Positions 17,046 to 25,807 of a stretch of DNA of 64,000 bases are shown here, piece after piece. The position numbers were made by a program, and so were the translations under genes. This DNA comes from Deefgea piscis (GTDB lineage Bacteria; Pseudomonadota; Gammaproteobacteria; Burkholderiales; Chitinibacteraceae): positions 1,240,001-1,304,000 of the forward strand of contig NZ_CP081149.1 of NCBI RefSeq assembly GCF_019665785.1. Direction: 5' to 3'. How positions within the stretch are numbered: the stretch's first letter is position 1; every line of letters starts with the position of its first letter. The notes under the pieces are model-generated. The model did no database searches and was not told where the DNA came from. It worked only from the letters and a program-made list of their open reading frames with translations.

Positions 17046-17722
17046 TGCGGATTTGGATTGTTATTTTTAGTCTTTGCTTGGCCGCCTGCGGCAGTAATCC
17101 GGCTTCGGTTTCTGGGCCGACACCTGCTGGTTTTTATCGGGTGAAATCAGGCGATACCTTGTATCGAATTGCCAAAAATAATGATCAAAGCGTTGCTGAG
17201 CTGCAGCGTTGGAATCGCTTATCAAAAAGCGATGATATTCAGGTGGGGCAATTATTGCGACTAACGCCGCCAGCGGGGAGTGCGGCGACGGCTAAGCCAA
17301 GACCGACGCAGTCAGCTCGACCGAGTTTACCGGTGGTTAATCCGCCGACTAATGTCGGCATTGAGATGATTTGGCCGGCTCAGGGGCCATTATTGTATAG
17401 CTATGCGCCGCCGCGCGTTAAAGGCATTGGCATTGGTGGCAATTTAGGCGCGTCGATTGTCGCGGTTGCCGATGGTAAAGTGCTGTATTCCGGCGATGGG
17501 ATTCGTGGTTATGGTTTGTTGCTGATTATTCAGCATGCGCAAGGGTATTTAACGGCTTATGCCCATACTCAAAAATTGCTGGTGAAAGAGGGCGCGCAAG
17601 TGAAGCAGGGGCAAGCCATTGCGACGATGGGCAAAACCGGAACGGATAGTGTGAAGTTGCACTTTGAAGTGCGGTATAAAGGCAAAACCATCAATCCGGT
17701 GAGTGCGCTGCCGAGTCGTTAA
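17045..17722 (+). CDS. NlpD-like LysM/M23 lipoprotein, probable amidase activator
   Basis: 225 residues: lipobox LAAC (Cys15), a LysM domain (YRVKSGDTLYRIAKNNDQS, about 31-75), a Pro-rich linker, and a C-terminal LytM/M23 domain. The LytM active site is degenerate. The first His-Asp motif is replaced in GIGIGGNLGASI, while HAQGYLTAYAH and LHFEVRYKGK remain. This pattern equals E. coli NlpD, which activates the amidase AmiC rather than cutting peptidoglycan. So a role in daughter-cell separation is inferred. It is shorter than typical NlpD and not next to rpoS or surE, so it may be an NlpD paralogue. Confidence 0.88.
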   Translation: MRIWIVIFSLCLAACGSNPASVSGPTPAGFYRVKSGDTLYRIAKNNDQSVAELQRWNRLSKSDDIQVGQLLRLTPPAGSAATAKPRPTQSARPSLPVVNPPTNVGIEMIWPAQGPLLYSYAPPRVKGIGIGGNLGASIVAVADGKVLYSGDGIRGYGLLLIIQHAQGYLTAYAHTQKLLVKEGAQVKQGQAIATMGKTGTDSVKLHFEVRYKGKTINPVSALPSR

Positions 17723-17821
17723 TGCCCAGTTTTCGCTCGTATAAAACGATAAAAAATTTCATTTAGATTAAAGATCGCTGGTCAATTTAAGGCAGCGTGT
17801 TTCTGAGTATTGGGGTACGAA

Positions 17822-18313
17822 ATGCAAGTAGCAGTGATTTCGGCGGTTGGCCTCAACCGTGTGATTGGCATTAATAATCAATTGCCTTGGCGCTTGCCAG
17901 AGGATTTAAAGCATTTTAAAGCGCTAACCATGGGGAGCGTGATGCTCATGGGGCGTAAAACATTTGAGTCTTTACCCGGCTTATTACCCGGCCGAGCGCA
18001 TTGGGTGATTAGCCGTAACCCACAATGGTCTGCTGAGGGGGCAACGGTATTTGCAGGGCTCAATGATGCCATTGATGCAGCAAAAGCGGCGGGGCATGAG
18101 CGGGTGTTTGTGATTGGTGGCGGTGAGATTTATCAACAAAGCTTGGCGCTAGCCGATACCCTTTATTTGACCGAAGTGGCATTAAGCCCGGCAGGAGACG
18201 CATTCTTTCCTGAGTTTTCTTTGCAACAGTGGCAAGAGCAAAGTCGGGAACCGGGGGTGTCGAGCAAGGGGATTGAATATGCTTTTGTGTGTTATAAAAA
18301 AGTAACTAATTAA
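17822..18313 (+). CDS. folA: Dihydrofolate reductase
   Basis: NADPH-dependent reduction of dihydrofolate to tetrahydrofolate. From the ATG at 17822 it has 163 residues, the normal size. Recognisable are VIGINNQLPWRLPEDLKHFK (substrate loop with the catalytic acidic residue), MGRKTFESLPG and VFVIGGGEIYQQSL. An upstream in-frame TTG at 17810 would add four residues but lies in the GGGG ribosome site. It is preceded by the NlpD-like gene and followed 12 bases on by a 49-bp repeat copy. Confidence 0.97.
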   Translation: MQVAVISAVGLNRVIGINNQLPWRLPEDLKHFKALTMGSVMLMGRKTFESLPGLLPGRAHWVISRNPQWSAEGATVFAGLNDAIDAAKAAGHERVFVIGGGEIYQQSLALADTLYLTEVALSPAGDAFFPEFSLQQWQEQSREPGVSSKGIEYAFVCYKKVTN

Positions 18314-18324
18314 GTTTTGCTTAT

Positions 18325-18373
18325 GGGTATATGGCGCTAGATTTTTATTTGCAAGATCTTGATGTATATACCC
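18325..18373. repeat. 49-bp GGTAT/ATACC element, copy 4
   Basis: Perfect eight-base ends GGGTATAT and ATATACCC with 33 bases between. It begins 12 bases after the folA stop and lies upstream of the shared folA/ppa terminator. Confidence 0.85.
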
Positions 18374-18430
18374 TTGTGTTAAGCTGAGAGGACATTGCTG
18401 GTAAGCCCAAACTATTGTCGTTGTTGATAT

Positions 18431-18461
18431 AAAAAAAGCCGATCAATGATCGGCTTTTTTC
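18431..18461. terminator. Bidirectional terminator between folA and ppa
   Basis: AAAAAAAGCCGATCA pairs with TGATCGGCTTTTTT; the genes converge on it, and U-runs are available on both strands. Confidence 0.9.
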
Positions 18462-18476
18462 ATGCTTGTGACGTGC

Positions 18477-19007
18477 TTATTTTTGTTGCGCGCGTTCAAA
18501 GCTAGTCATTATCTCAGCTTCAGCAGCGGCTTTGTCGCCCCAATCTTGAACCTTAACCCATTTGCCTTTTTCGAGATCTTTATAGTGCTCGAAATAGTGT
18601 TTTACTTGTGCCAAGAGCAATTCTGGCAAGTCAGCTAAAGTTTGGATATGGGCATACATGGCACATACTTTTTCAACTGGCAAAGCAATGATTTTCGCGT
18701 CAAAGCCGGACTCATCTTCCATGCCCAAAACACCGATGGCGCGGCATTTGATGACCATGCCAGGCGCGAGTGGGAATGGCGTGTGTACCAAAACGTCAAC
18801 AGGATCGCCATCGAGCGATAAAGTGTGTGGCACAAAACCGTAGTTCATTGGGTATGACATTGAGGTACCTACGAAACGGTCAACGATGATCGCGCCAGAT
18901 TCTTTGTCAAATTCATATTTAACAGGCGGTGCATTAGCAGGGATTTCGATGATAACGTTAAAGTCTTCTGGCAGGTTTTTGCCGGCTGGGATCTTGCTGA
19001 TGTCCAT
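18477..19007 (-). CDS. ppa: Inorganic pyrophosphatase (family I)
   Basis: Hydrolyses pyrophosphate to phosphate, pulling biosynthetic reactions forward in the cytoplasm. From the ATG at 19005-19007 it is 176 residues, equal to E. coli Ppa. Metal-binding blocks are [24 protein letters not shown] and [15 protein letters not shown]. An upstream frame adds 14 residues without homology; AGGACA precedes the chosen ATG. Single gene, converging on folA. Confidence 0.97.
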   Translation of the reverse strand: MDISKIPAGKNLPEDFNVIIEIPANAPPVKYEFDKESGAIIVDRFVGTSMSYPMNYGFVPHTLSLDGDPVDVLVHTPFPLAPGMVIKCRAIGVLGMEDESGFDAKIIALPVEKVCAMYAHIQTLADLPELLLAQVKHYFEHYKDLEKGKWVKVQDWGDKAAAEAEIMTSFERAQQK

Positions 19008-19263
19008 GGTGGATTGTCCTGAGTAGATAAAGCGAAAGAAAACCCCCAATTGGTCGCCAATATTACGCTAGCATAACCAGCGTTGACGGTGGGTTTTCAA
19101 GTTTGCATTGGATATAAACCCCTCGATTATATCTATCCCTTGTGGCTCTTGATAGTTTGCTGAACGGAAAATGTAGGGAAAGTACAAATATTGCACTGCA
19201 ATAAGGGCATGGCATACTGCTGCACAGTATACAATTAATCATTACTCCTTGAGGTTGCTCGCG

Positions 19264-21954
19264 ATGAAACCCCACTATCTTGCCCCTTTGTTTGATCCCT
19301 CTTCAATTGCGGTGGTGGGCGCATCGGATACGGTTGGCTCGGTTGGGTATTCAGTCACGAAAAACATTCTGGATGGTGGCTATGCTGGCGCGCTGTATGC
19401 GGTGAATCTAAAGCATAAAACGGTGCAGGGTTTACCGGCGGTAAAAACGCTCAGCAAGATCACCAATCCGGTCGATTTGGCGATTCTGACGACCCCCAGT
19501 CGTACGCTACTGAAGTTAATCGAAGCGTGTGCTCAGCAAAATATTCGCCACGTGATGATTATGTCTTGCGATTTTGTTGGCCAAGATAAAGCCAGCCAAA
19601 AACTGCTAAATAAAATTTTACAGCTGGCTAAATCGCTCAATATTCGTATTTTAGGGCCGTCGGTATTTGGCTATTGCCGCGTCTCGAGTAAATTATTGGC
19701 GGCCAATTTTAGTGGCAAAATAAAAAGTGGCAGCTTGGCTGTGGTCTCGCAATCGTCTTCAGTCACCACGGCGATTTTAGACTGGGCTGAGTTGCACGAC
19801 GTTGGTTTTTCTTCAGTGGTTTCTTTAGGTACCGCATCCGATATCGACGTGGGCGATGTGCTGGATTATTTGGTTGCTGACCCGAAAACCAAATCCATTT
19901 TGCTGTATATCGAAGAATTAAAAGACGCTCGCTTATTCATGTCGGCGCTACGCGCTGCATCACGCTCTAAAGCGGTTTTGGCGTTAAAAGTCGGGCGTTA
20001 TGAGCAAGAAATTAAAGTTGGCCGCACGCATTCCGAGCGCCTAATTAATCACAATGATGTGTTTGATGTGGCACTGAAACGCGCAGGGGTATTGCGTTTA
20101 CGCTCGATCAATCAATTGTTCACCGCGATTCGAGTGATGGACGGCTCTTATCGTACCAAAGGTCGTCGTCTGGCGATTATTACCAACGGTATTGGCGCAG
20201 GTTTAATGGCGGTCGATCGTGCCAACGATTTACATATTGCATTGCCGCAATTGACCGAGGCCACCATTACCCAGTTGCGCGGACTATTGCCGCTGCAAAG
20301 CAGTGTTCACAATCCGGTAGACGTTTTGGGTGATGCCAATGCCGAGCGCTTTAAACTCGCCACTGAGTTGGTGATTAAAGATCCAAATATCGATGGCGTG
20401 TTGGTGGTGTTTACCCCGCAAGTTGGCACTGACGATATGGCGACGGCCGAGGCGATGATTGCGCTGAAAAAAACCACCGATAAGCCTTTGCTATTGGCGT
20501 GGGTGGGTGGCAAGAAAATCGATGCCAGCCGAAAATTACTCGGCAAATCGCAAATGGCGTTTTTTAATGCGCCAGAAAGCGCGGTTGAAGTGTTTTATTC
20601 GCTGGCTGCATGGCAATACAATCAGCAATTGCTGCTACAAACGCCAAGTCCTTTGGGCGAAATGGAAGCGCCAGATCTCGAAACCGCGCAAATGATTATT
20701 AGCACCGTGTTGGCCAGTGGCCGCGAAGTACTGGATGAAGTGGAATCAAAAGCGATTTTGCGCGCGTTTCATATCCCCGTTACGCTCACCATTCGAGCGC
20801 AATCGGTCGACGAGGCCGTATCGGCGGCAATGGGTTTGGGTTTGCCGGTGGCGATGAAGATCGACGCCAAAGGTATATTGCATAAAACCGATATCGATGG
20901 CGTGGTGCTTAACCTTAATAGCTTGGTGCAGGTGGCAACCGAAGCCAGCAAAATGTTGTCGCGCGCGCAAGAGCGGCTTGGCGCCGAGAATGTGCGTGGC
21001 TTGGTGATTCAACCAATGCATGGCAAAAAATCCGGCCGCGAGCTGATGGTGGGGGTTGGCCGTGATCGCGCGTTTGGTCCGGTGATTACGTTTGGTTATG
21101 GTGGGGTTACTGTTGAGGTATTTAATGACATCGCAGTGTCGTTGCCGCCGCTCAATGAATACCTCGCTGAAAATCTAATTAGTCGCACGCGAGTCAAAAA
21201 AATGCTCGCGCCATTTCGCAATTTGCCCGGCGTGGATATGGCAGCGGTGAAGGCCGTGTTAATGCGGGTTTCGGAGATGGTGTGTGAGTTTCCACAAATT
21301 CAGCAGCTGGACATTAATCCGCTGATTGCCGATGAAAATGGCGTTATTGCTGTGGATGCGCGGATTGTGTTGGCGCCATTAGCCGAGCATGCACGTCGTT
21401 ATAGCCATATGGCGATTCACCCTTATCCGGCGCATTTGGCGCAAGTTACACATTTGAAAAATGGTCTGCCGCTGGTATTACGGCCAATTCGTCCTGAAGA
21501 TGCCGATTTGATTGCCTTGTTTGTGAGTAAGTTGTCCGATGAAAGTCGCTATAACCGCTTTATGAGCACTTTAAAATCATTGCCACAAGCAATGCTGGCG
21601 CGTTTTACCCAGCTCGATTACACCCGAGAAATGGCGATTGTGGCGACGGTTGAAACAGGGATCGGTACTGAAATCATTGGCGTTGCCCGTTTTAATGCCA
21701 ATCCAGATCGAGATAGTTGCGAGTTTGCAGTGGTGATTAGTGATCAATGGCAAGGGATGGGCTTGGGTGGGCGCTTGATGAATGCCTTGTTTATCGCCGC
21801 CCGCGATATGGGTTTGTCGGTGATTGAAGGCGAGGTGTTAAGTAGTAATAAAACCATGCTCACCTTTATGAAGCATATGGGCTTTAGTATTACCCGCCAT
21901 GCGGAGGACGATAGCTTGAAGTGGGTGGTGAAGCACTTGGAGGACGTGATTTAA
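19264..21954 (+). CDS. pat: Protein lysine acetyltransferase, ADP-forming acyl-CoA synthetase-like with GNAT domain
   Basis: A large 896-residue protein with the order CoA-binding domain (FDPSSIAVVGASDTVGSVGY, from residue 10), succinyl-CoA-ligase-like domain (VVSQSSSVTTAILDWAE), ATP-grasp domain (MKIDAKGILHKTDIDGVVLN, IDPL-like DINPLIADENG) and a C-terminal GNAT domain (from about residue 735; QGMGLGGRLMNALFIAA). This is the layout of E. coli YfiQ/PatZ, which acetylates and inhibits acetyl-CoA synthetase. Sensing of acyl-CoA by the first part is inferred. TGAGG nine bases before the ATG at 19264 sets the start; an upstream TTG in frame is rejected. Confidence 0.92.
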   Translation: MKPHYLAPLFDPSSIAVVGASDTVGSVGYSVTKNILDGGYAGALYAVNLKHKTVQGLPAVKTLSKITNPVDLAILTTPSRTLLKLIEACAQQNIRHVMIMSCDFVGQDKASQKLLNKILQLAKSLNIRILGPSVFGYCRVSSKLLAANFSGKIKSGSLAVVSQSSSVTTAILDWAELHDVGFSSVVSLGTASDIDVGDVLDYLVADPKTKSILLYIEELKDARLFMSALRAASRSKAVLALKVGRYEQEIKVGRTHSERLINHNDVFDVALKRAGVLRLRSINQLFTAIRVMDGSYRTKGRRLAIITNGIGAGLMAVDRANDLHIALPQLTEATITQLRGLLPLQSSVHNPVDVLGDANAERFKLATELVIKDPNIDGVLVVFTPQVGTDDMATAEAMIALKKTTDKPLLLAWVGGKKIDASRKLLGKSQMAFFNAPESAVEVFYSLAAWQYNQQLLLQTPSPLGEMEAPDLETAQMIISTVLASGREVLDEVESKAILRAFHIPVTLTIRAQSVDEAVSAAMGLGLPVAMKIDAKGILHKTDIDGVVLNLNSLVQVATEASKMLSRAQERLGAENVRGLVIQPMHGKKSGRELMVGVGRDRAFGPVITFGYGGVTVEVFNDIAVSLPPLNEYLAENLISRTRVKKMLAPFRNLPGVDMAAVKAVLMRVSEMVCEFPQIQQLDINPLIADENGVIAVDARIVLAPLAEHARRYSHMAIHPYPAHLAQVTHLKNGLPLVLRPIRPEDADLIALFVSKLSDESRYNRFMSTLKSLPQAMLARFTQLDYTREMAIVATVETGIGTEIIGVARFNANPDRDSCEFAVVISDQWQGMGLGGRLMNALFIAARDMGLSVIEGEVLSSNKTMLTFMKHMGFSITRHAEDDSLKWVVKHLEDVI

Positions 21955-22097
21955 CTGCCTTATGGCGGGATTTTTTGTTGAAAAAACTTGCAAATTCAAA
22001 AGCTTGTTGCTTTTTTTTGTCGTTTTCTTGACATTTGCTTTGACTTTTGATTTTGGGTGCCGTATATTTGAGGCACTAATTTGATTGAGCACATTGA

Positions 22098-22277
22098 ATG
22101 CGACTTCACCTCGAAGTGATGATCGCCAAGTGTTTAGTAGTTCCTCCCCAGCAAGCCTCCTCAGCTTATCTGCAAAGTTTCCTCGAAACGTGGTGCTCTT
22201 CTATTGGTGCTTTACCGTCCGGCTTTTGGGCGGAAATTGGCTTAGCAACCGTCAACAAGGTTAGCCGAGCCCCATAG
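22098..22277 (+). CDS. Possible small protein (59 residues)
   Basis: An ATG-initiated frame of 59 codons, MRLHLEVMIAKCLVVPP at the start and ending NKVSRAP. It contains amphipathic stretches (SAYLQSFLETW) and two Cys. No domain is recognised. A GAG eight bases before the ATG is a weak ribosome site. It ends 14 bases before the next small frame on the same strand, which makes a two-gene unit possible. It may equally be a chance frame. Confidence 0.3.
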   Translation: MRLHLEVMIAKCLVVPPQQASSAYLQSFLETWCSSIGALPSGFWAEIGLATVNKVSRAP

Positions 22278-22291
22278 TTTGGATTCCATAA

Positions 22292-22510
22292 ATGACTAAT
22301 CGTATGTTTGATTTTGATGTAGAAGCTCGTCCATCCACTCGTTCTGCCGAGATGGAAGGTTGGTTTCAAATTGTAATTTGCCATGGCAATGCGCGTAAAC
22401 CCGTTACCGATTGGCAGCCTGCGCCGTTAGCACAACGTGCCACCGTGCATTCGGTGTTGCAAGGTGCCGCAGCCCTCGCACGTCAGCAAATTCAATCTCA
22501 GTTTCATTAA
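22292..22510 (+). CDS. Hypothetical small protein (72 residues)
   Basis: A 72-residue soluble protein (MTNRMFDFDVEARPSTRS at the N-terminus; an Ala/Gln-rich helical C-terminus). No signal peptide, membrane segment or known domain. It contains one Cys and two Trp, with an even amino-acid mix like a real protein. The ribosome site is weak (TTGGATT). It lies upstream of the flgB terminator on the same strand as the flagellar genes. A flagellar link is only suggested by position. Confidence 0.45.
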   Translation: MTNRMFDFDVEARPSTRSAEMEGWFQIVICHGNARKPVTDWQPAPLAQRATVHSVLQGAAALARQQIQSQFH

Positions 22511-22648
22511 TTTGCGTTCGGCAACACTTGCCGATGCCGCTTACATTTTTTGCCGTGCCCATTGAGCTATTGTCTATGTTTGGGCGTCCGGCGTGCTTTA
22601 TCGCGGATGAGGTTAATTTTTAATTCAATCCGCAGTCTATTTTTAATT

Positions 22649-22675
22649 AAGCCAAGCGTTTGCTTGGCTTTTTTT
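22649..22675 (+). terminator. Terminator upstream of flgB promoter
   Basis: AAGCCAAGC and GCTTGGCTT with a GTTT loop, then a seven-T run. It insulates the flagellar operon from reading through of the genes before it. The sigma-54 promoter begins two bases later. Confidence 0.9.
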
Positions 22676-22676
22676 A

Positions 22677-22694
22677 TTGGCACACTTCCTGCTT
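22677..22694 (+). promoter_or_regulatory. Sigma-54 promoter for the flgB operon
   Basis: TTGGCACACTTCCTGCTT has the -24 GG (22679-22680) and -12 GC (22691-22692) with exactly ten bases between, and near-consensus TGGCAC and TGCTT. The predicted start near 22703 gives a 20-base leader to the flgB ATG with its GGAG site. Matches the second site at 29401. Confidence 0.75.
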
Positions 22695-22724
22695 ATGCTT
22701 ATTCCATCTTCATGGAGTTTGTAT

Positions 22725-23135
22725 ATGCTAGGCCGTCTCGACGATTATTTTCGCAATCAAGAAACCGCACTGAAATTACGCAGTTACCGCCAAGAAATTT
22801 TGGGCTCCAATATCGCCAATGCCGATACGCCCAATTACAAAGCGCGAGATATTAACTTTAAAGCGGCTTTTGAGGCGGCGCGAACCTCGTCAAATACGCA
22901 TACTGCCCCATTGAAAACCAGCGATAGTCGTCATTTGCAACCGAGCAAAACAATTGATTTATTTGCCCCCGAGCGACTGTATCGCAATGAGCAGCAACCA
23001 TCGATTGATGGCAATACCGTTGATATGAATACCGAAATGAAAGAATTTACCGATAACGCGATTCGCTATCAGGCTGCGGTGACGTTTCTAACGCGCCGGA
23101 TTGAATCGATGAAAACCGCGTTAACTGGCCAATAA
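22725..23135 (+). CDS. flgB: Flagellar basal-body rod protein FlgB
   Basis: Proximal rod subunit exported by the flagellar type III system. From the ATG at 22725 it is 136 residues, the family size; an upstream frame crosses the promoter and is rejected. The N-terminal rod motif [19 protein letters not shown] is diagnostic, and the C-terminal half ends in the coiled region [22 protein letters not shown] lies upstream at suitable spacing. It is first in flgBCDEFGHI, with flgC 11 bases downstream. Confidence 0.97.
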   Translation: MLGRLDDYFRNQETALKLRSYRQEILGSNIANADTPNYKARDINFKAAFEAARTSSNTHTAPLKTSDSRHLQPSKTIDLFAPERLYRNEQQPSIDGNTVDMNTEMKEFTDNAIRYQAAVTFLTRRIESMKTALTGQ

Positions 23136-23146
23136 GGAATGCATTA

Positions 23147-23560
23147 ATGTCTCTGTTTCGTGTTTTTGATGTTGCATCATCGGCAATGAATGCGCAGTCG
23201 GCGCGCTTGAATGTGGTGGCGAGTAATTTGGCTAATGTCAATTCGGCGACCAGCTCTGATGGGCAGCCGTATCGGGCTAAGCAGGTTGTATTTCAAGCCG
23301 TGCAGAGCAATACCCATAATGCTGCGTCGGTAGGGGTGAAGGTTGCTGGGGTGATCGAAGATCAATCACCACCGCGTTTGGTTTACGATCCAAAGAGTCC
23401 TTTTGCCGATGCCAATGGCTACATCGCGATGCCTAATGTCAGTGTGATTGAAGAGATGACCAATATGATTTCAGCGTCACGTTCGTACCAAACCAATGTT
23501 GATGTAATGAATACAGCAAAAACCTTGCTGATGCGCACTTTGTCGATCGGTCAAGCTTAA
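23147..23560 (+). CDS. flgC: Flagellar basal-body rod protein FlgC
   Basis: 137-residue proximal rod protein. It has the N-terminal rod motif ([19 protein letters not shown]), the FlgC-type [20 protein letters not shown] near the C-terminus and the terminal [17 protein letters not shown]. It polymerises with FlgB, FlgF and FlgG in the periplasmic rod. AAGGAATGC precedes the ATG. Second gene of the operon, eight bases before flgD. Confidence 0.97.
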   Translation: MSLFRVFDVASSAMNAQSARLNVVASNLANVNSATSSDGQPYRAKQVVFQAVQSNTHNAASVGVKVAGVIEDQSPPRLVYDPKSPFADANGYIAMPNVSVIEEMTNMISASRSYQTNVDVMNTAKTLLMRTLSIGQA

Positions 23561-23568
23561 GGAGAATC

Positions 23569-24264
23569 ATGATGGCAACGGCACCTATTAATAATAATTT
23601 TGATTACACCTCTTTAAATACCAAAAACAATAAAGTCAAAACCGCGGCTGAAGAGCAGCAAGATAGCTTTATGAAATTGCTGGTGAAGCAATTGCAAACG
23701 CAAGATCCGATGAATCCAATGGATAACGCGCAAACTACCAGTCAAATGGCGCAGATTAATACGGTCACCGGGATTGGCAAGCTCAATGAAACCATGATGC
23801 AAATGCAATCGCTGTATGCCGGTACGCAAGTGATGCAAGCGGCAAATTTGATCGGCAAAGAAGTCCTTAGCCCCGGCAAAGGCTTCCATTTTGACGGTAC
23901 CAACAAGGCTGACTTGCGGATGAATATCCCAGAAGGCACCACGGGCGCTGTACTCAGTGTGTTTAATAAAGACGGGGTTGAGGTCGCAAAAATCCCTTCA
24001 AGTAGCACCACGCCGGGCTTGGCAAAGGTGGAGTGGGATGGCAAAAAGGCCGATGGCACCTTATTGCCAGCCGGTGAATACACCGTCGCCGCTAAAGGGC
24101 AAAGAGATGGCAAGGAAATTGCTTTAGACACGGTAACTTGGCAAGTCGCTAAATCAGTTGAATTCGGTAGTGCTGGCGTTGGTGTGTATTTGGCCAATGG
24201 CAATAAAACAGGTTTTGGTGATGTGATTCAAATTCGCGCCGCTGGCAGCAGCACTAACGCATAA
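23569..24264 (+). CDS. flgD: Flagellar hook-capping protein FlgD
   Basis: Scaffold that caps the growing hook and is then shed. 231 residues with the N-terminal block DSFMKLLVKQLQTQDPMNPM and AQINTVTGIGKLNETM, followed by a FlgD Ig/tudor-type C-terminal region including the WDGKKADGTLLPAGEYTV stretch. Two ATG codons lie in tandem (23569, 23572); AAGGAG is four and seven bases away respectively, so the second is the likelier start. Between flgC and flgE. Confidence 0.96.
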   Translation: MMATAPINNNFDYTSLNTKNNKVKTAAEEQQDSFMKLLVKQLQTQDPMNPMDNAQTTSQMAQINTVTGIGKLNETMMQMQSLYAGTQVMQAANLIGKEVLSPGKGFHFDGTNKADLRMNIPEGTTGAVLSVFNKDGVEVAKIPSSSTTPGLAKVEWDGKKADGTLLPAGEYTVAAKGQRDGKEIALDTVTWQVAKSVEFGSAGVGVYLANGNKTGFGDVIQIRAAGSSTNA

Positions 24265-24280
24265 AAGTAGGGGAATTATC

Positions 24281-25798
24281 ATGGGTTTTCAACAAGGTTT
24301 AAGTGGTTTGGGCGCATCGGCAAAAAGCTTGGATGTGATCGGCAATAACGTGGCCAATGCCAATACCGTTGGTTTTAAAGGCGCCCGCGCTGAATTTGCA
24401 GACATTTATGCCAGCACCTTTGGTTCCTCGTCCAATATTGCCGGTATTGGTGCTAAGAATCAGACCATTGCACAGCAATTTGGGCAAGGTAACACCACTT
24501 CAACCAATAACCCTCTGGATATTGCGATTACGGGCAATGGTTTTTTCCGGATGCAAGATCCAACTGGCACGATTAGTTATGCCCGTAATGGTCAGTTTCA
24601 ATTGGATAAAAATGGCTTTATTGTCAATAACGCGCAGTTATTAACCGGTTGGCCGGTGGATCGTGGAACGGGTCAAGTATTGGCGGGCTCGACTCCGCAA
24701 CCGATTCAGTTGCAGTTTTCGAATATCGGCGCGCGCCAAACCGGCGGCTCTGGCGTGACCGGTGCTGGTTTGAATTTGGGTTTAAATCTCAACGCCAACG
24801 ATAAAGTAATACCAGCGACAACTGCTTTTTCATCGACTGATCCCACCACTTACAATTACTCAACGTCAGCAACGGTTTACGACTCTTTGGGCGGCACCCA
24901 CACGCAAACGTTTTATTTCCGTAAAAATGTACCGCCAGCTACGCCGACCGTACCACCAACGAGTACTTGGCAAGTGCATTACGCATTAGATGGCAAAGAC
25001 GTCAATGTGGATGGCACTTTGGGTGCGCAAGCGGCAGCGACCATGAAAGCTGCAACTACAGCTGCGGCGGTGACCGTACCTCCCGCAACGGCAGCGTCGG
25101 TGCTTACAGCAATTCAAGCTGCTGTGGCAACAGACAATACTGCCGGTGCGACCGCCGTGGCGACCGCAGCAGCAACGGCAGCCGCTGCGGCAGGGGCAAC
25201 GCCAGCTTCGGTATTGGCGGCGGCACAAGCTGCAAATTCTGCGCTGTATTCATCGAGCTCAATTACCTTTGATGCCAATGGCCGCCCAATAGGTATGCCG
25301 GTTGGCGGCACGAATTTTACCGTGACTGCTGCGGGGCTCAATAACGGTTCAAACGGCTTGAATTTTCAAATGTACTTTGATAAATCCACTCAGTTTGGTA
25401 GCCCATATTCGGTGAGTACGCTGACGCAAGATGGCTATACCGATGGTATTTTAACTGGTATTTCAGTTAATAAAGACGGGATGGTGCAAGGTCGTTATTC
25501 CAATGGCCAAACGCGTAATGTGGCGCAGATTGTGCTGTCTTCATTTACCAATGTGCAGGGTATGCAGCCCTTGGGTGATAACCGCTGGGCGGAATCGTCG
25601 GCCTCAGGTCAGCCACTCACTAATGCGCCGGGTTCAGGTAGTACTGGCTTGCTGCAATCGGCATCTGTTGAGGATTCGAATGTCGATTTAACCAGTGAAT
25701 TGGTGAATCTAATTACTGCGCAGCGCAATTATCAAGCCAACTCACAAACGATTAAAGCGCAAGATACCATTTTGCAAACCATCGTTAACTTGCGTTAA
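24281..25798 (+). CDS. flgE: Flagellar hook protein FlgE with an Ala-rich insertion
   Basis: Main hook subunit, 505 residues against about 400 in enterics. It has the N-terminal D0 motif (LDVIGNNVANANTVGFKGAR), the D1 FRMQDPTGTISYARNGQFQ region, and the C-terminal D0 (DLTSELVNLITAQRNYQANS). Between HYALDGKDVNVDGT and SSSITFDANGRP lies a run of about 70 residues (roughly 248-320), half of them alanine, that appears to be an extra insert. It contains two similar segments, ASVLTAIQAA and ASVLAAAQAA, 37-38 residues apart. The insert stays in frame and would project from the hook surface. Its effect is unknown. Confidence 0.95.
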   Translation: MGFQQGLSGLGASAKSLDVIGNNVANANTVGFKGARAEFADIYASTFGSSSNIAGIGAKNQTIAQQFGQGNTTSTNNPLDIAITGNGFFRMQDPTGTISYARNGQFQLDKNGFIVNNAQLLTGWPVDRGTGQVLAGSTPQPIQLQFSNIGARQTGGSGVTGAGLNLGLNLNANDKVIPATTAFSSTDPTTYNYSTSATVYDSLGGTHTQTFYFRKNVPPATPTVPPTSTWQVHYALDGKDVNVDGTLGAQAAATMKAATTAAAVTVPPATAASVLTAIQAAVATDNTAGATAVATAAATAAAAAGATPASVLAAAQAANSALYSSSSITFDANGRPIGMPVGGTNFTVTAAGLNNGSNGLNFQMYFDKSTQFGSPYSVSTLTQDGYTDGILTGISVNKDGMVQGRYSNGQTRNVAQIVLSSFTNVQGMQPLGDNRWAESSASGQPLTNAPGSGSTGLLQSASVEDSNVDLTSELVNLITAQRNYQANSQTIKAQDTILQTIVNLR

Positions 25799-25807
25799 TA
25801 GAGAAAT

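Larger units (their letters stand above)
21955..22724. other. 770-base region between pat and flgB
   Basis: The region contains two possible small genes (22098-22277 and 22292-22510), a strong terminator and a sigma-54 promoter directly before flgB. The first 140 bases after pat hold nothing recognisable apart from T-rich runs. flgA, flgM and flgN, often found beside flgB, are not here. Confidence 0.6.

Noticed and set aside
22166..22384. 72-codon minus-strand frame opposite the small genes before flgB
   Set aside because: No ribosome site, no family, and lies antisense to a better plus-strand candidate.
24986..25341. Long minus-strand frames rich in Cys, Arg or Ala opposite the flgE insertion
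   Set aside because: They result from the repeated GCN alanine codons read on the other strand.
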